A stretch of 64,000 bases of DNA from PWQG01 sp050486205 (GCA_050486205.1 JBJHCW010000003.1:62001-126000); one strand, 5' to 3'; shown: positions 16,048 to 24,586, counted from the first letter of the stretch. The notes: a model not told the origin generated them from the sequence alone. Numbers and translations: made by a program.

Positions 16048-16758
16048 TCAGGCCAGTGCTTCGCGTTGCAGTTGGGTGACAAAACGGTTGATGATGATCT
16101 GCATGTTGCGTGGCAGGTCTATGAACCGACAGCCGACTATAGTCTGGTTTTTTGACCTGTCATAGTCTGCGTAAATTGCCTCCAGCTTCAATGTCAAAGC
16201 GCCGTCGGGGGGTGGCAGCATCAGTGTCAGGTCGAATTCCTCCATCATGGCAAGCGGCGGCAGAATCTTGCCGCTGATCAACAGGCGTATGCCGGTTGCC
16301 GACAGATTCTCGGTTTCCGCAGTGACCGGCTTGCGGTCGGTAAAGCGGCAGCGAGCCTGAACCTTGAGGTGCGCCGGAACCCTGGCCCGAAACGCATCGC
16401 GGCGCTGCAGGTACAAAAGGCGCTCGGGGAAGGGTACTTCGTAATAGGTGCCCGATGCATCACTGAGTACGCGGCCGATCTGAAGCTCGGGCACGAATAC
16501 ACGAACACCATTGATGGAGGCGCGCAGGCTGAAGGGGTTGCCTTTGGTGGCGAGCTCATGACCGTCTCGCGGGGTGATCTCGTCCAGTGACAGCATGCGG
16601 CTTCGCAGATCGGCATGAAGGATCAGGGTATTGAACAGTTGATTGCCTCGCCCGAATTGCAGGTTGACCGTTGATCGGTCGGCCTGCAACGTGCGAAACA
16701 CGGCGTAAATGTCTGCCGTGTTTGTGTAATATCGATCGTTGCTGGAATCCATGGCCAT
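16048..16758 (-). CDS. ycgR: Flagellar brake protein YcgR (PilZ domain)
   Basis: A YcgR-type protein of 236 residues that binds cyclic di-GMP and slows the flagellar motor. The N-terminal YcgR domain fills about residues 15-115. The PilZ domain follows with the RRDAFR arginine motif near residue 118 and NLSATGIRLL near residue 150, the two cyclic-di-GMP contacts. It begins 20 bases after flgN on the same strand and is probably co-transcribed, placing a motor brake under flagellar control. A start at the second ATG (MDSSN) is equally possible. Confidence 0.9.
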   Translation of the reverse strand: MAMDSSNDRYYTNTADIYAVFRTLQADRSTVNLQFGRGNQLFNTLILHADLRSRMLSLDEITPRDGHELATKGNPFSLRASINGVRVFVPELQIGRVLSDASGTYYEVPFPERLLYLQRRDAFRARVPAHLKVQARCRFTDRKPVTAETENLSATGIRLLISGKILPPLAMMEEFDLTLMLPPPDGALTLKLEAIYADYDRSKNQTIVGCRFIDLPRNMQIIINRFVTQLQREALA

Positions 16759-16778
16759 GACGTGTTGCTGTTGTGTTT

Positions 16779-17324
16779 TCAGGCGCTGCCAAGCTGCCTG
16801 CTGTTCTGACGCTGGCTGGTGTCACCGCGTTGAGTGTAGGTGTTGTTGTCCTGCTCAGTGTTGCCGCGCAGTATACCCAGCAGTTTGCGGGTGTCCGAGC
16901 GGCTGCGATGCACAATACTGCCGATAATATCGATCAGAACCCTGCACTTGTCCAGCTGTTCATGCAGTTCATCGCTGAGGGCGGCAAAACCGGGTGTCCC
17001 GGTGCTGCGCTGACGCCGGTCAGCCTGCTGCGCCAGTGCCTGTTGGTCAGTTGCCTGCTGGTCAAGGTATTGGCAACAGGCATGCAGACCCTTGCGATCG
17101 GCGGTAAAACCCGTTTCGTCCAGCCAGGTTTTGCGCGAGATGTCATGCTTCTCCATATCGGCAAGCAATCTGGCTTTGACTGGCAGCAGATTTTCAAGTT
17201 CGGCCAGCTGACGTTGTTCCAGGCACTTGCGCTCCTGGCTCAGCAACTGTTCAAGTTGTCGGGCGTGAGCCAGGTCGTCAATCAGCAGTTTGTGGAACAA
17301 CGCTGGCGTCAGGTTTGTTTGCAT
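16779..17324 (-). CDS. flgN: FlgN-family flagellar export chaperone
   Basis: A helical protein of 181 residues with the FlgN pattern: long alpha-helices, LLSQERKCLEQRQLAELENLL near the N-terminus, and a polar glutamine-rich middle. FlgN escorts the hook-filament junction proteins FlgK and FlgL to the export gate. The ATG has GGGAG upstream. It lies after a terminator that closes flgM and has its own sigma-54-like promoter, followed by ycgR. Confidence 0.85.
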   Translation of the reverse strand: MQTNLTPALFHKLLIDDLAHARQLEQLLSQERKCLEQRQLAELENLLPVKARLLADMEKHDISRKTWLDETGFTADRKGLHACCQYLDQQATDQQALAQQADRRQRSTGTPGFAALSDELHEQLDKCRVLIDIIGSIVHRSRSDTRKLLGILRGNTEQDNNTYTQRGDTSQRQNSRQLGSA

Positions 17325-17387
17325 GTCAGGCTCCCGTGTCTCTGAGTGGTGGCAATCCGCGGGCTGTGCAGATCCGGGTGAAATGAT

Positions 17388-17402
17388 GCAAGACCCGGGC
17401 CA
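17388..17402 (-). promoter_or_regulatory. Sigma-54 promoter of flgN-ycgR
   Basis: On the minus strand TGGCCC-N5-TTGC matches the -24/-12 consensus (TGGCAC-N5-TTGC) except for one base, with the essential GG and GC intact. It ends 63 bases before the flgN start, in the gap after the flgM terminator. Confidence 0.65.
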
Positions 17403-17504
17403 TTACGTGAACAGGTTGTCACTGGTCAATTGGCACTGTGTCCGTCAGAGAGGTGTATGCGCACGTCATTCCCGGAACGGTGTGCGTGGAAATACGCTGC
17501 ACAC

Positions 17505-17540
17505 AAAAACCACCATGGCAGCCCGGAGCTGCCACGGTGG
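17505..17540 (-). terminator. Intrinsic terminator after flgM
   Basis: Read on the minus strand, CCACCGTGGCAGC pairs with GCTGCCATGGTGG (one G-T wobble) around a five-base loop, and TTTTT follows. It lies 27 bases past the flgM stop and separates flgA-flgM from flgN-ycgR. Confidence 0.9.
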
Positions 17541-17567
17541 AGAGGTGAGTACTGTGTCAGGGTTGGA

Positions 17568-17876
17568 TCAGAGCCCGGATTCGAAAGCCATGATCCGATC
17601 TGCCAGCCGCTGGCTGTCAACCTGATAACTGCCGTTGTTGATCTGGTTGCGCAGTTCTTCAACGCGCGCGCTGTCAACATCGGGCAGGTCCTTGAGCTGT
17701 GCTTCCACAGCCTGCAGGTCAATCGCCTTGGCGCTGATGTGGACGGTATCACCTGTGCGCTCTGCCGGGTTCCGGTCAGCGCTGGCAACATCCGTCTTTG
17801 CCGCGTCAACCTGACGGTTGCCGCTGCTGCGGTGCTCAGGCGGTGTGGCATTGCTGCCGATACTATTGATGCTCAT
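17568..17876 (-). CDS. flgM: Anti-sigma-28 factor FlgM
   Basis: A 102-residue FlgM. It begins MSINSIG, has a disordered polar N-terminal half, and a C-terminal half with DTVHISAKAIDL, RVEELRNQINNGSYQVDSQRLADRI, the helices that hold sigma-28 (FliA) until the hook is finished and FlgM is exported. It lies downstream of flgA but also has a sigma-28 promoter of its own, which gives feedback control. A terminator follows. Confidence 0.94.
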   Translation of the reverse strand: MSINSIGSNATPPEHRSSGNRQVDAAKTDVASADRNPAERTGDTVHISAKAIDLQAVEAQLKDLPDVDSARVEELRNQINNGSYQVDSQRLADRIMAFESGL

Positions 17877-17990
17877 GCTTCAACCTTAGCGTTTAAGTTC
17901 GCTTGACTTGTTGAATTAAAAGGCGAATTTCAAACTTGCCGGATCAATTCAAGCTGTCTATCGACTCATCACGAGTGCTTACAGTCTACA

Positions 17991-18017
17991 GTAACGGCAC
18001 GGAATGCCAAATCTTTA
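17991..18017 (-). promoter_or_regulatory. Sigma-28 (FliA) promoter of flgM
   Basis: On the minus strand TAAAGATT, 11 bases, GCCGTTAC closely matches TAAAGTTT-N11-GCCGATAA with exact spacing. It lies just after the flgA stop and about 115 bases before the flgM start. Confidence 0.8.
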
Positions 18018-18036
18018 GGTAAATAATGCCCTGGTG

Positions 18037-18753
18037 TCAGAAATTCACACTGACCTGGCCATTGCCGGTGACCACTGCCTGCACCACCCGGTCAGAGCTG
18101 GTGTTGCGCACCGAAATACGGCCGCCCATTTCCCCGTTCTGCATGGCCACACCCTGCTGGCGGATACTGATTCCCCCGCGTTCAGCGGTAATGGTGACGC
18201 TGTCGCCGCGCTCAACAAGTATGGCAGGTGTCAACATTTCGGCGGTCATCGCGGTGCCTGCCGGGATGGTGCGCCGTGCCTGCATGCCAGCGGCTTCCTC
18301 GGCACTTCTCAGCGCCGTCTGCCGGATGGCTGACAGTTCCATCTCCTGCATCTGAAAGTCGCCGCTGCCCGGTATTTCCCCGCGTTGCAGCGTTCTGGTG
18401 CTGACCAGCACAGGTGTGTAGACCCGTATCATGGCTGGCACATGCCGTGTCCAGCTATTGTCCGCGTCGCTGCATTCCACACGCACGGTGACTCTGCCAA
18501 CAGGCCGTTGTTGCTGGTTCAGCCGCGTGTCCAGAGGGCTTGCGCAGGCATGAATCTGAAGTCTCGGGTCCAGATTGCTGATCTCGATGTCTATGCGGCT
18601 GTTGTTGTCATCGTTATGCAGCGCCAGCAGATGATCGTATACCGCGGCGCTGATCTGCACGTGACCGTCATTGTTGTTGGCCTGGGCCATCACAACCTGG
18701 GCACTGAGCCAACAGGCAATCAGAACGCGGGGCATTGAAGTCTTCATGGTCAT
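18037..18753 (-). CDS. flgA: Flagellar P-ring assembly chaperone FlgA
   Basis: A periplasmic FlgA of about 238 residues that helps FlgI form the P ring. The N-terminus is a signal peptide (PRVLIACWLSAQVVMAQA). The C-terminal half is an SAF domain: VLVSTRTLQRGEIPGSGDF, AARRTIPAG-type loop (seen as ARRTIPAGTAMTAEML) and VERGDSVTITAERGGISI. Starts at ATG 18753 or 18747 both fit; an earlier in-frame TTG at 18768 is less likely. It is transcribed away from cheV and heads the flgA-flgM unit, with a sigma-54 promoter upstream. Confidence 0.93.
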   Translation of the reverse strand: MTMKTSMPRVLIACWLSAQVVMAQANNNDGHVQISAAVYDHLLALHNDDNNSRIDIEISNLDPRLQIHACASPLDTRLNQQQRPVGRVTVRVECSDADNSWTRHVPAMIRVYTPVLVSTRTLQRGEIPGSGDFQMQEMELSAIRQTALRSAEEAAGMQARRTIPAGTAMTAEMLTPAILVERGDSVTITAERGGISIRQQGVAMQNGEMGGRISVRNTSSDRVVQAVVTGNGQVSVNF

Positions 18754-18824
18754 TTCAGCCACTGTCAAAAATACATCAGTTCAGACCGGATCAACGGGTC
18801 TGCGTCCATAGCTGACTTAAGTAA

Positions 18825-18839
18825 GCAAAAGTTGTGCCG
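18825..18839 (-). promoter_or_regulatory. Sigma-54 promoter of flgA
   Basis: On the minus strand CGGCAC-N5-TTGC differs from the -24/-12 consensus at one outer base and keeps GG and GC at the right spacing. It ends about 71 bases before the preferred flgA start in the divergent flgA-cheV gap. Confidence 0.75.
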
Positions 18840-18871
18840 ACACTATAGCTACAGTGACCGTCAACAGGCAC

Positions 18872-18898
18872 TTATGAACTGCCGGTATCGGCCGATAA
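18872..18898 (+). promoter_or_regulatory. Probable sigma-28 promoter of cheV
   Basis: GCCGATAA at 18891-18898 is an exact -10 element for FliA sigma. The -35 position 11 bases upstream is TTATGAAC, a poor match, so the promoter may need help. It lies 45 bases before the cheV ATG. Confidence 0.5.
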
Positions 18899-18943
18899 CC
18901 CTGTTGCCGGGACAATCAAACTACAGAACTGCGGAGGACCGCC

Positions 18944-19873
18944 ATGGCGGGTGTGCTTGACAGTGTCAATCAGAGAACACAACTGGTGGGGCAGAATCGG
19001 CTGGAGCTGCTGATGTTCCGTCTGAACGGGCCACAGCTCTACGGCATCAACGTGTTCAAGGTCAAGGAAGTGCTGCCTTGTCCCAGGCTGTCGGTCATGC
19101 CGCACAGCAGTCCGGTGGTCAGAGGCGTGGCCCATATTCGCGGACGCACCCTGTCTGTTCTGGACCTGAGTGTGGCCATTGGTCACAAGGCGCAGGCAGA
19201 CATCGGCACCGGATTCATCATCATTGCCGAATACAACAACTCGGTGCAAGGCTTTCTGGTGAGCGGCGTGGACCGGATTGTCAACCTGAACTGGGAGGAT
19301 ATTCTGGCGCCTCCACGCGGATCGGGCAAAGCGCACTACCTGACAGCGGTCACGCGTGTGGACGAGCAGCTGGTGGAGATTCTGGATGTCGAGCGCGTGC
19401 TGGCGGAAGTGTCACCAACACGCCCTGACGTCAGTGATGAGCTGTCACAGCAGGCCAGCATGGTGGCGTCCAGGGACAGCCGCGTGCTGATTGTTGACGA
19501 CTCCAGCGTGGCGCGTACCCAGATCCGGCGCTGCTGTGAGAATGTCGGCCTGCGCGCTGATGTGTTCAACGATGGCAAACAGGCGTGGGACCATCTGCTG
19601 GGTATGCTGGAGCGGGGGCAGGATCCGGTGTCTGCCTATTCCCTGGTGATTTCCGATATTGAAATGCCGGAAATGGACGGGTATACGCTGACAGCCTCCA
19701 TCAAGAATCATGCAAAGCTGCGTGATCTGCATGTGTTGCTGCACACGTCCCTGAGCGGCCTCTTCAATCGTGCAATGGTGGACAAGGTGGGGGCCGATGA
19801 TTTTCTGGCCAAGTTCCACCCGGATGAACTTGCCCGACGCGTAGTGGCACAGGTAGCCGATGTGGCAGCCTGA
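18944..19873 (+). CDS. cheV: Chemotaxis coupling protein CheV
   Basis: A 309-residue CheV: a CheW-like coupling domain (about residues 15-165; VKEVLPCPRLSVMP, VVRGVAHIRGRTLSVLDL) joined to a response-regulator receiver (about 180-305; VLIVDDSS, the phospho-acceptor aspartate in VISDIEMPEMDGY, and FLAKFHPDEL with its lysine). It links chemoreceptors to the CheA kinase and tunes sensitivity by phosphorylation. GGAGG lies well placed before the ATG. It is followed 14 bases later by the cheR frame. Confidence 0.96.
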   Translation: MAGVLDSVNQRTQLVGQNRLELLMFRLNGPQLYGINVFKVKEVLPCPRLSVMPHSSPVVRGVAHIRGRTLSVLDLSVAIGHKAQADIGTGFIIIAEYNNSVQGFLVSGVDRIVNLNWEDILAPPRGSGKAHYLTAVTRVDEQLVEILDVERVLAEVSPTRPDVSDELSQQASMVASRDSRVLIVDDSSVARTQIRRCCENVGLRADVFNDGKQAWDHLLGMLERGQDPVSAYSLVISDIEMPEMDGYTLTASIKNHAKLRDLHVLLHTSLSGLFNRAMVDKVGADDFLAKFHPDELARRVVAQVADVAA

Positions 19874-19893
19874 TCGAGGCGCGTAAATTGAGC

Positions 19894-20745
19894 ATGGTGA
19901 GTATGAATCAGGGGCTTCACTTCAGCAGTGAGGACTACCAGGCGTTCCAGCATTTTCTCCGCAAGGCCTGTGGCATAGTGCTCAGTGACAACAAGCAATA
20001 TCTGGTTGCCAACCGTCTGCGCCGTATTCTTGAGGAGTTGGGTACGCAGCGCCTGACGGATCTGATCCGCGCCATTGAGCAGCGCACGGTAGCAGGCCTC
20101 AAGGAACGTGTCATCGACGCCATGACCACCAATGAAACGTTCTGGTTTCGTGACAATTTCCCGTTTGAGGCCCTGCGCGAGGCCGTGTTGCCGCAGCTGC
20201 TGATCGAAGAGCGCCGGCCTTCGCTGCGCATCTGGTCGGCCGCCTGCTCGTTCGGGCAGGAGCCGTATTCTGTCAGCATGATCCTGGAGGAGTTCCGCCG
20301 GCGTCATCCTGGCAAACTGATTGTTGACCCTCGGATTGTGGCCACTGATATTTCCTCCCAGGCGCTGGCTACCGCACGAGCAGCCACGTATGACCAGCTC
20401 AGTGTCAACCGCGGCCTGAGCGACGAGCGTCGCCGTCAGTACTTCGACCGCAACGAGCAGGGGCTGTACACACTCAAGCCGGAAATCACCCGCCGTGTCA
20501 CTTTCACATCCCTGAATCTGCAGCAGTCCTATGCCGGGTTGGGCAGGTTTGACATCATCTTCTGTCGTAATGTCCTGATCTATTTTGCTGTGGATCTGAA
20601 GGTGGACATATTGCGCCGCATGCACGCTGCGCTCAACCCGGGTGGTTACCTGATTCTGGGGGCCTCCGAGTCCCTGCCGGCGGAGCTGGCCGCGCTGTTT
20701 CGGGTGGAGCGTATCAATAACCAGACCACTGTATACCGCCGCTGA
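19894..20745 (+). CDS. cheR: Chemotaxis protein methyltransferase CheR
   Basis: CheR uses S-adenosylmethionine to methylate glutamates on chemoreceptors. An N-terminal helical domain (FLRKACGIVLSDNKQYLVANR) precedes the SAM fold: TNETFWFRDNFPFEAL, IWSAACSFGQEPYS, VATDISSQALATAR and FDIIFCRNVLIYF. There is no TPR tail. In-frame starts are TTG 19888, ATG 19894 and ATG 19903; I take 19894 by position only. Its stop codon is part of a 13-base tandem repeat. Together with cheV it forms a two-gene unit ahead of flgB. Confidence 0.95.
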   Translation: MVSMNQGLHFSSEDYQAFQHFLRKACGIVLSDNKQYLVANRLRRILEELGTQRLTDLIRAIEQRTVAGLKERVIDAMTTNETFWFRDNFPFEALREAVLPQLLIEERRPSLRIWSAACSFGQEPYSVSMILEEFRRRHPGKLIVDPRIVATDISSQALATARAATYDQLSVNRGLSDERRRQYFDRNEQGLYTLKPEITRRVTFTSLNLQQSYAGLGRFDIIFCRNVLIYFAVDLKVDILRRMHAALNPGGYLILGASESLPAELAALFRVERINNQTTVYRR

Positions 20746-20801
20746 CCATCTCCTCTGACTGTCCCCTCTGACTGCCCCCTCCGACTATCCTCTCTGACCG
20801 G
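20742..20801. repeat. Imperfect 13-bp tandem repeat spanning cheR stop
   Basis: Four and a half units of the form CTGACTGTCCCCT begin at 20742, 20755, 20768, 20781 and 20794. The TGA in the first unit is the cheR stop codon. A 12-base direct repeat, CCTTGCCGCCGG, follows at 20826 and 20847. Neither resembles a terminator. Confidence 0.8.
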
Positions 20802-20885
20802 AATTGCCGCCTCGCTGAAGCCTGACCTTGCCGCCGGCAGGAAAAGCCTTGCCGCCGGGCTTGCCTCTTTTGCCAGAATGTCATG

Positions 20886-20898
20886 TAACGCATTGATA
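20886..20898 (-). promoter_or_regulatory. IHF-type binding site upstream of flgB promoter
   Basis: The minus strand reads TATCAATGCGTTA, a full match to the 13-base IHF consensus WATCAANNNNTTR, in an A/T-rich stretch. It ends 18 bases before the sigma-54 promoter of flgB, where DNA bending would bring an upstream-bound FleQ to the polymerase. Confidence 0.55.
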
Positions 20899-20916
20899 TT
20901 AAATGATATAAATTTG

Positions 20917-20931
20917 TGGCACGCGCCTTGC
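20917..20931 (+). promoter_or_regulatory. Sigma-54 promoter of the flgB operon
   Basis: TGGCAC-N5-TTGC is an exact match to the -24/-12 consensus. It lies 43 bases before the flgB ATG and should drive flgBCDEFGHIJKL in response to FleQ or a FleQ-controlled activator. Confidence 0.92.
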
Positions 20932-20974
20932 TAACTATCCGGTTGAATGAATCAATCTGGCAACCGGAGGCATC

Positions 20975-21370
20975 ATGGCCATCAATTTTACCAACGCACT
21001 GGGCGTTCACGAGCGGGCACTGTATCTGCGTGATCAGCGATCCCGGGTGTTGGCGACCAATATTGCCAACGCCGACACGCCCGGCTACAAGGCGCGTGAT
21101 ATCGATTTTCGTGATGCCCTGCGCAATGCCGCCGAGCGTCGCGACATCTCCCTGCGCACGTCACACGCCCGGCACATCAGCCTGGGCAACACCCACACAG
21201 GCGTCGAGCCACTGTACCGCGTGCCGCAGCAGGCGTCAGTGGATGGCAACACCGTGGATGAGCAGCTGGAAAACGCTGCATTTGCCCGCAATGCGCTGGA
21301 GCACCAGGCCAGTTTCCAGTTCCTCAACGGCAAGTTCATGGGGCTGATGAAAGCCCTGAAGGGAGAGTAA
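20975..21370 (+). CDS. flgB: Flagellar proximal rod protein FlgB
   Basis: A 131-residue rod protein, exported through the flagellar type III gate to build the proximal rod. The N-terminal rod motif is LATNIANADTPGYKARDIDF, and the C-terminal helix FARNALEHQASFQFLNGKFM packs into the rod core. CGGAGG precedes the ATG. It is the first gene of the flgB operon; flgC starts 3 bases after its stop. Confidence 0.97.
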   Translation: MAINFTNALGVHERALYLRDQRSRVLATNIANADTPGYKARDIDFRDALRNAAERRDISLRTSHARHISLGNTHTGVEPLYRVPQQASVDGNTVDEQLENAAFARNALEHQASFQFLNGKFMGLMKALKGE

Positions 21371-21373
21371 ACC

Positions 21374-21817
21374 ATGAGCCTGATGAGCATTTTTGACATA
21401 TCCGGTTCTGCCATGAGCGCGCAGACCGTGCGCCTGAATACAACCGCCAGCAATATGGCCAATGCCGACAGTGCCGCCAGCAGTGCCGGGGAGACCTATC
21501 GCGCCCGGCACCCGGTTTTTTCAAGTATCCAGGCCGATGCCATGCGGGGCCAGGCCTTCGGCAACTTCGGTGATGCCCTGGGCCCTGATGCCGGTGTGCG
21601 GGTGATGGGCATTGTTGAAAGCGCCGCACCGCTGGAGGCCAGACATGAACCGGAGCACCCGCTGGCCGATGCCGAGGGTTACGTGTTCTACCCGAACGTC
21701 AATGTGGTGGAAGAAATGAGCAACATGATTTCATCGTCGCGCTCCTTCCAGATCAATGTGGATGTCATGAACGCGGCAAAGACCATGATGCAGCGTGTTC
21801 TGAGCATGGGCCAGTAA
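21374..21817 (+). CDS. flgC: Flagellar proximal rod protein FlgC
   Basis: A 147-residue FlgC. The N-terminus has the rod-family pattern (FDISGSAMSAQTVRLNTTAS, NMANADSA) and the C-terminus NVVEEMSNMISSSRSFQINV, VLSMGQ, both forming the helical core of the rod. Its position directly between flgB and flgD is standard. Length is normal for the family. Confidence 0.97.
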   Translation: MSLMSIFDISGSAMSAQTVRLNTTASNMANADSAASSAGETYRARHPVFSSIQADAMRGQAFGNFGDALGPDAGVRVMGIVESAAPLEARHEPEHPLADAEGYVFYPNVNVVEEMSNMISSSRSFQINVDVMNAAKTMMQRVLSMGQ

Positions 21818-21851
21818 CGGCAGCAAGACGCTGACCGAGGAGTAGCGTGAG

Positions 21852-22529
21852 ATGAGTGAAATCAATACAAGCAGCGCGCTGGACAAGATCCTGTCCGACT
21901 ATGCACTGCCACCGAAAAAGAACGAAGGGCGTAACGAGCTTGGCAAGGATGCATTTCTGCGTCTGCTGGTGGCTCAACTGGAAAACCAGGATCCCACCAA
22001 TCCGCAGGAAAACGGCGAATTCATCGCCCAGCTTGCCCAGTTCTCGCAACTGGAAGAGACCCAGAAAATGACTGCATCCTTTGAGCAGTTCTCTGACGCA
22101 TTCCAGTCCACGCAGCACCTGCAGGCCACATCACTTGTGGGTCGGCCGGTTCATGTGGCAACTGACGCCACTTATCTGGGTGACAGTAATGCGGTAAGCG
22201 TGATCGCGGATCTGCCAGCGGCTTCCGGCTCGGTCGGGCTGAGTGTTTACAACGGGCAGGGTGAAATGGTCGATTTCTATGATCTTGGCACTCAGCCCTC
22301 AGGTCGCAATGAATTCATCTGGACGGGCAAAAACGCAGAGGATGAACGCTTCCCCCCGGGCAACTACAGTTTCCGTGTCACCGCCAGCAATGGTGGTGAG
22401 ACAAGCGAAGTACCGCTGTTCCTGAGCGCCAATGTGAACAGTGTAACGATAGAAAAGAATGGATCCCTGACGCTCAATCTGGCAGGGCTGGGGCCCAAAT
22501 CCATGTCGGACGTCATCCAGATCAACTGA
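21852..22529 (+). CDS. flgD: Hook-capping protein FlgD
   Basis: FlgD of 225 residues caps the growing hook and is removed when it is finished. The N-terminal export and cap region has LGKDAFLRLLVAQLENQDPT and FIAQLAQFSQLEE. A FlgD Ig-like and Tudor-like C-terminal half follows (VSVIADLPAASGSVGLSVYN, FRVTASNGG). CGAGGAG lies upstream. It is transcribed with flgBC and flgE. Confidence 0.96.
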   Translation: MSEINTSSALDKILSDYALPPKKNEGRNELGKDAFLRLLVAQLENQDPTNPQENGEFIAQLAQFSQLEETQKMTASFEQFSDAFQSTQHLQATSLVGRPVHVATDATYLGDSNAVSVIADLPAASGSVGLSVYNGQGEMVDFYDLGTQPSGRNEFIWTGKNAEDERFPPGNYSFRVTASNGGETSEVPLFLSANVNSVTIEKNGSLTLNLAGLGPKSMSDVIQIN

Positions 22530-22548
22530 TCATCAAACGAGGTGTTAC

Positions 22549-24579
22549 ATGAGTTTCAATATCGGCTTGAGCGCACTTAACGCAGCGCAACAGGAAATCA
22601 ACGTCACCGGTAACAATATCGCCAACGCAAGCACGACAGGCTTCAAGTCATCGCGCACAAACTTTGGTGATGTCTACGCCGCGTCGGTGCTTGGAGGTGG
22701 CTCTGCGCAGCAGGGCGGTGGTGTGTCCCTGCAGTCAATCTCGCAGAACTTTTCCCAGGGCAACATCAATTTCACCAACAATACCCTGGACATGGCCATC
22801 AATGGTGAGGGCTTTTTTGTTCTCAGTGGTGAATCCGGTACCAGCTACACACGTGCCGGCGCCTTTGGTACTGACAAGGACGGTTATATTGTCAATACAC
22901 TTGGAGAGCGGTTGCAGGGTTTTGCCGCTACCGACACGGGACAGCCCAGCGGTGGTGGTCCCCTGACCAACCTGGTGATCGAGACCGGTGAGATTGCCCC
23001 GCGCGCCACCACGGAAGTGGAAAGTGTGATCAACCTGGATGGCTCAGCGCTGCCGTCCTCCATAGTGGGCACCTCGCTGATGACCAATTTTGGTCGCTCC
23101 GGTGACCCGCAGATCATGGGGGCAGTGGATCCGCGCCACAATGGCTTTGACAGCAACAGCCTGATTGTGCGCGGCAGTGACGGTGTAGACCGGCAGGTCA
23201 ACGTGCCGGCAAATGCCAGCGCCAACCAGGTTGCACAACTGTTCTCAGGTGTTAACGGTGTCACCGCACGTGGGTCCACCACCATGTTCATCTCCAACCT
23301 GCAGGTCACAGCGCCGGATACCACTGTGCGCTTCTCGATCAATGGCAGGGAATTTGAAGCCGATCCCGCTGATACCGATCACCTTGAGGACCTGGCCGCT
23401 GATATCAACGCCATCGTCAGCAATCTGTCCGCCAGGGTAGTGGACGGTCGCCTGGAAGTGACCCATAACGTGGGTTCGGATCTGATCATCACACCAGGTT
23501 CCGGTGGTACCGGTCAAATGACCGTACAAGGCTCGGAAATTGACACCGGTGGTGCGCTGACCCCGTCAGCCAATGCAACAACAGTGGATGTGTCGGGCAA
23601 CGACGTGATGGTCATTGGTGGCAAGGTGAATTTCACCCTGGATGAAAATGTCACTGTAAGTGCCTCGGATGTTGATGTGAACGGTGACCCACTGGACCAG
23701 ACGGTACAGACAGGCAGCATCTTCGGGGATATTTCCACACCCGAAGCGCTCGCGGGCGAACCGTTCGAGACCAATCAGTTCGATCCACGTAACCCCGACA
23801 CCTACTATCGCTCCACTGCAGTGCCAATCTACGACTCACTGGGTAACCAGCATGCGCTGACCATGTACTTTGTGCGCGAGCGGCCGGAGTCGGGTGAGAC
23901 CAACAATGTCTGGAGTGTCTACCTGCAGATCGGGGGTCAGGATATCGGTTATGACCCGAACTCCCTGACCGGGGAGCCGGTGCTGGCACGTCACGAAATT
24001 CGTTTTGACAACAACGGGCAGTACGACAGCAACAATCCGCCCATTGTGATCACCAACTGGCAGCCGCGTGATGCGCTGGGCCGGGCGCTGGCAGCCGGAC
24101 CGGTGCCGGGTAACCCGAATGTGGCCAATCAGACCACCAATTCCAACTTCGCCCTTGATCTGAGTCGAATGACCCAGTTCGGTGGTGACTTCTCGGTGCA
24201 GTCCAACAATCAGGACGGTTTTGCCAAGGGCCAGTTGACCGGTCTGGATATCAACAACCGTGGCCTGATCTCGGCACGTTTCTCCAATGGTCAGTCGCGG
24301 GCAGTGGGTGAAGTGGCGCTGGCCAACTTCTCCAATCCCGGCGGCCTGTCCAATCTGGGTGGCACCCGCTTTGCTGAAACCAGTGAGTCCGGTTCAGCCA
24401 CCGTCAGTGGTGCCGGTACCGCCAGCCTTGGTGTGATCCAGGCCGGGGCGCTGGAGGAATCCAACGTGGATCTGCCCGAGCAGCTGGTACAGCTCATTGT
24501 GTCCCAGCGCAACTACCAGGCCGCTGCCCAGATCATCTCGGCAACCGACCAGGCCATGCAGACTGTCATCAATCTGTAA
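22549..24579 (+). CDS. flgE: Flagellar hook protein FlgE (long form)
   Basis: FlgE builds the curved hook. The N-terminal rod-family motif is NVTGNNIANASTTGFKSSR and the C-terminal helix is EQLVQLIVSQRNYQAAAQII. At 676 residues it is far longer than the roughly 400 of enteric FlgE. Extra length sits mainly between residues 200 and 390, including a stretch (DLAADINAIVSNLSARV, LEVTHNVGSDLIITPG) that resembles the flagellin-IN fold seen in FliC and FliD here. ACGAGG lies before the ATG. A hairpin follows the gene before flgF. Confidence 0.96.
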   Translation: MSFNIGLSALNAAQQEINVTGNNIANASTTGFKSSRTNFGDVYAASVLGGGSAQQGGGVSLQSISQNFSQGNINFTNNTLDMAINGEGFFVLSGESGTSYTRAGAFGTDKDGYIVNTLGERLQGFAATDTGQPSGGGPLTNLVIETGEIAPRATTEVESVINLDGSALPSSIVGTSLMTNFGRSGDPQIMGAVDPRHNGFDSNSLIVRGSDGVDRQVNVPANASANQVAQLFSGVNGVTARGSTTMFISNLQVTAPDTTVRFSINGREFEADPADTDHLEDLAADINAIVSNLSARVVDGRLEVTHNVGSDLIITPGSGGTGQMTVQGSEIDTGGALTPSANATTVDVSGNDVMVIGGKVNFTLDENVTVSASDVDVNGDPLDQTVQTGSIFGDISTPEALAGEPFETNQFDPRNPDTYYRSTAVPIYDSLGNQHALTMYFVRERPESGETNNVWSVYLQIGGQDIGYDPNSLTGEPVLARHEIRFDNNGQYDSNNPPIVITNWQPRDALGRALAAGPVPGNPNVANQTTNSNFALDLSRMTQFGGDFSVQSNNQDGFAKGQLTGLDINNRGLISARFSNGQSRAVGEVALANFSNPGGLSNLGGTRFAETSESGSATVSGAGTASLGVIQAGALEESNVDLPEQLVQLIVSQRNYQAAAQIISATDQAMQTVINL

Positions 24580-24586
24580 TCGATCT

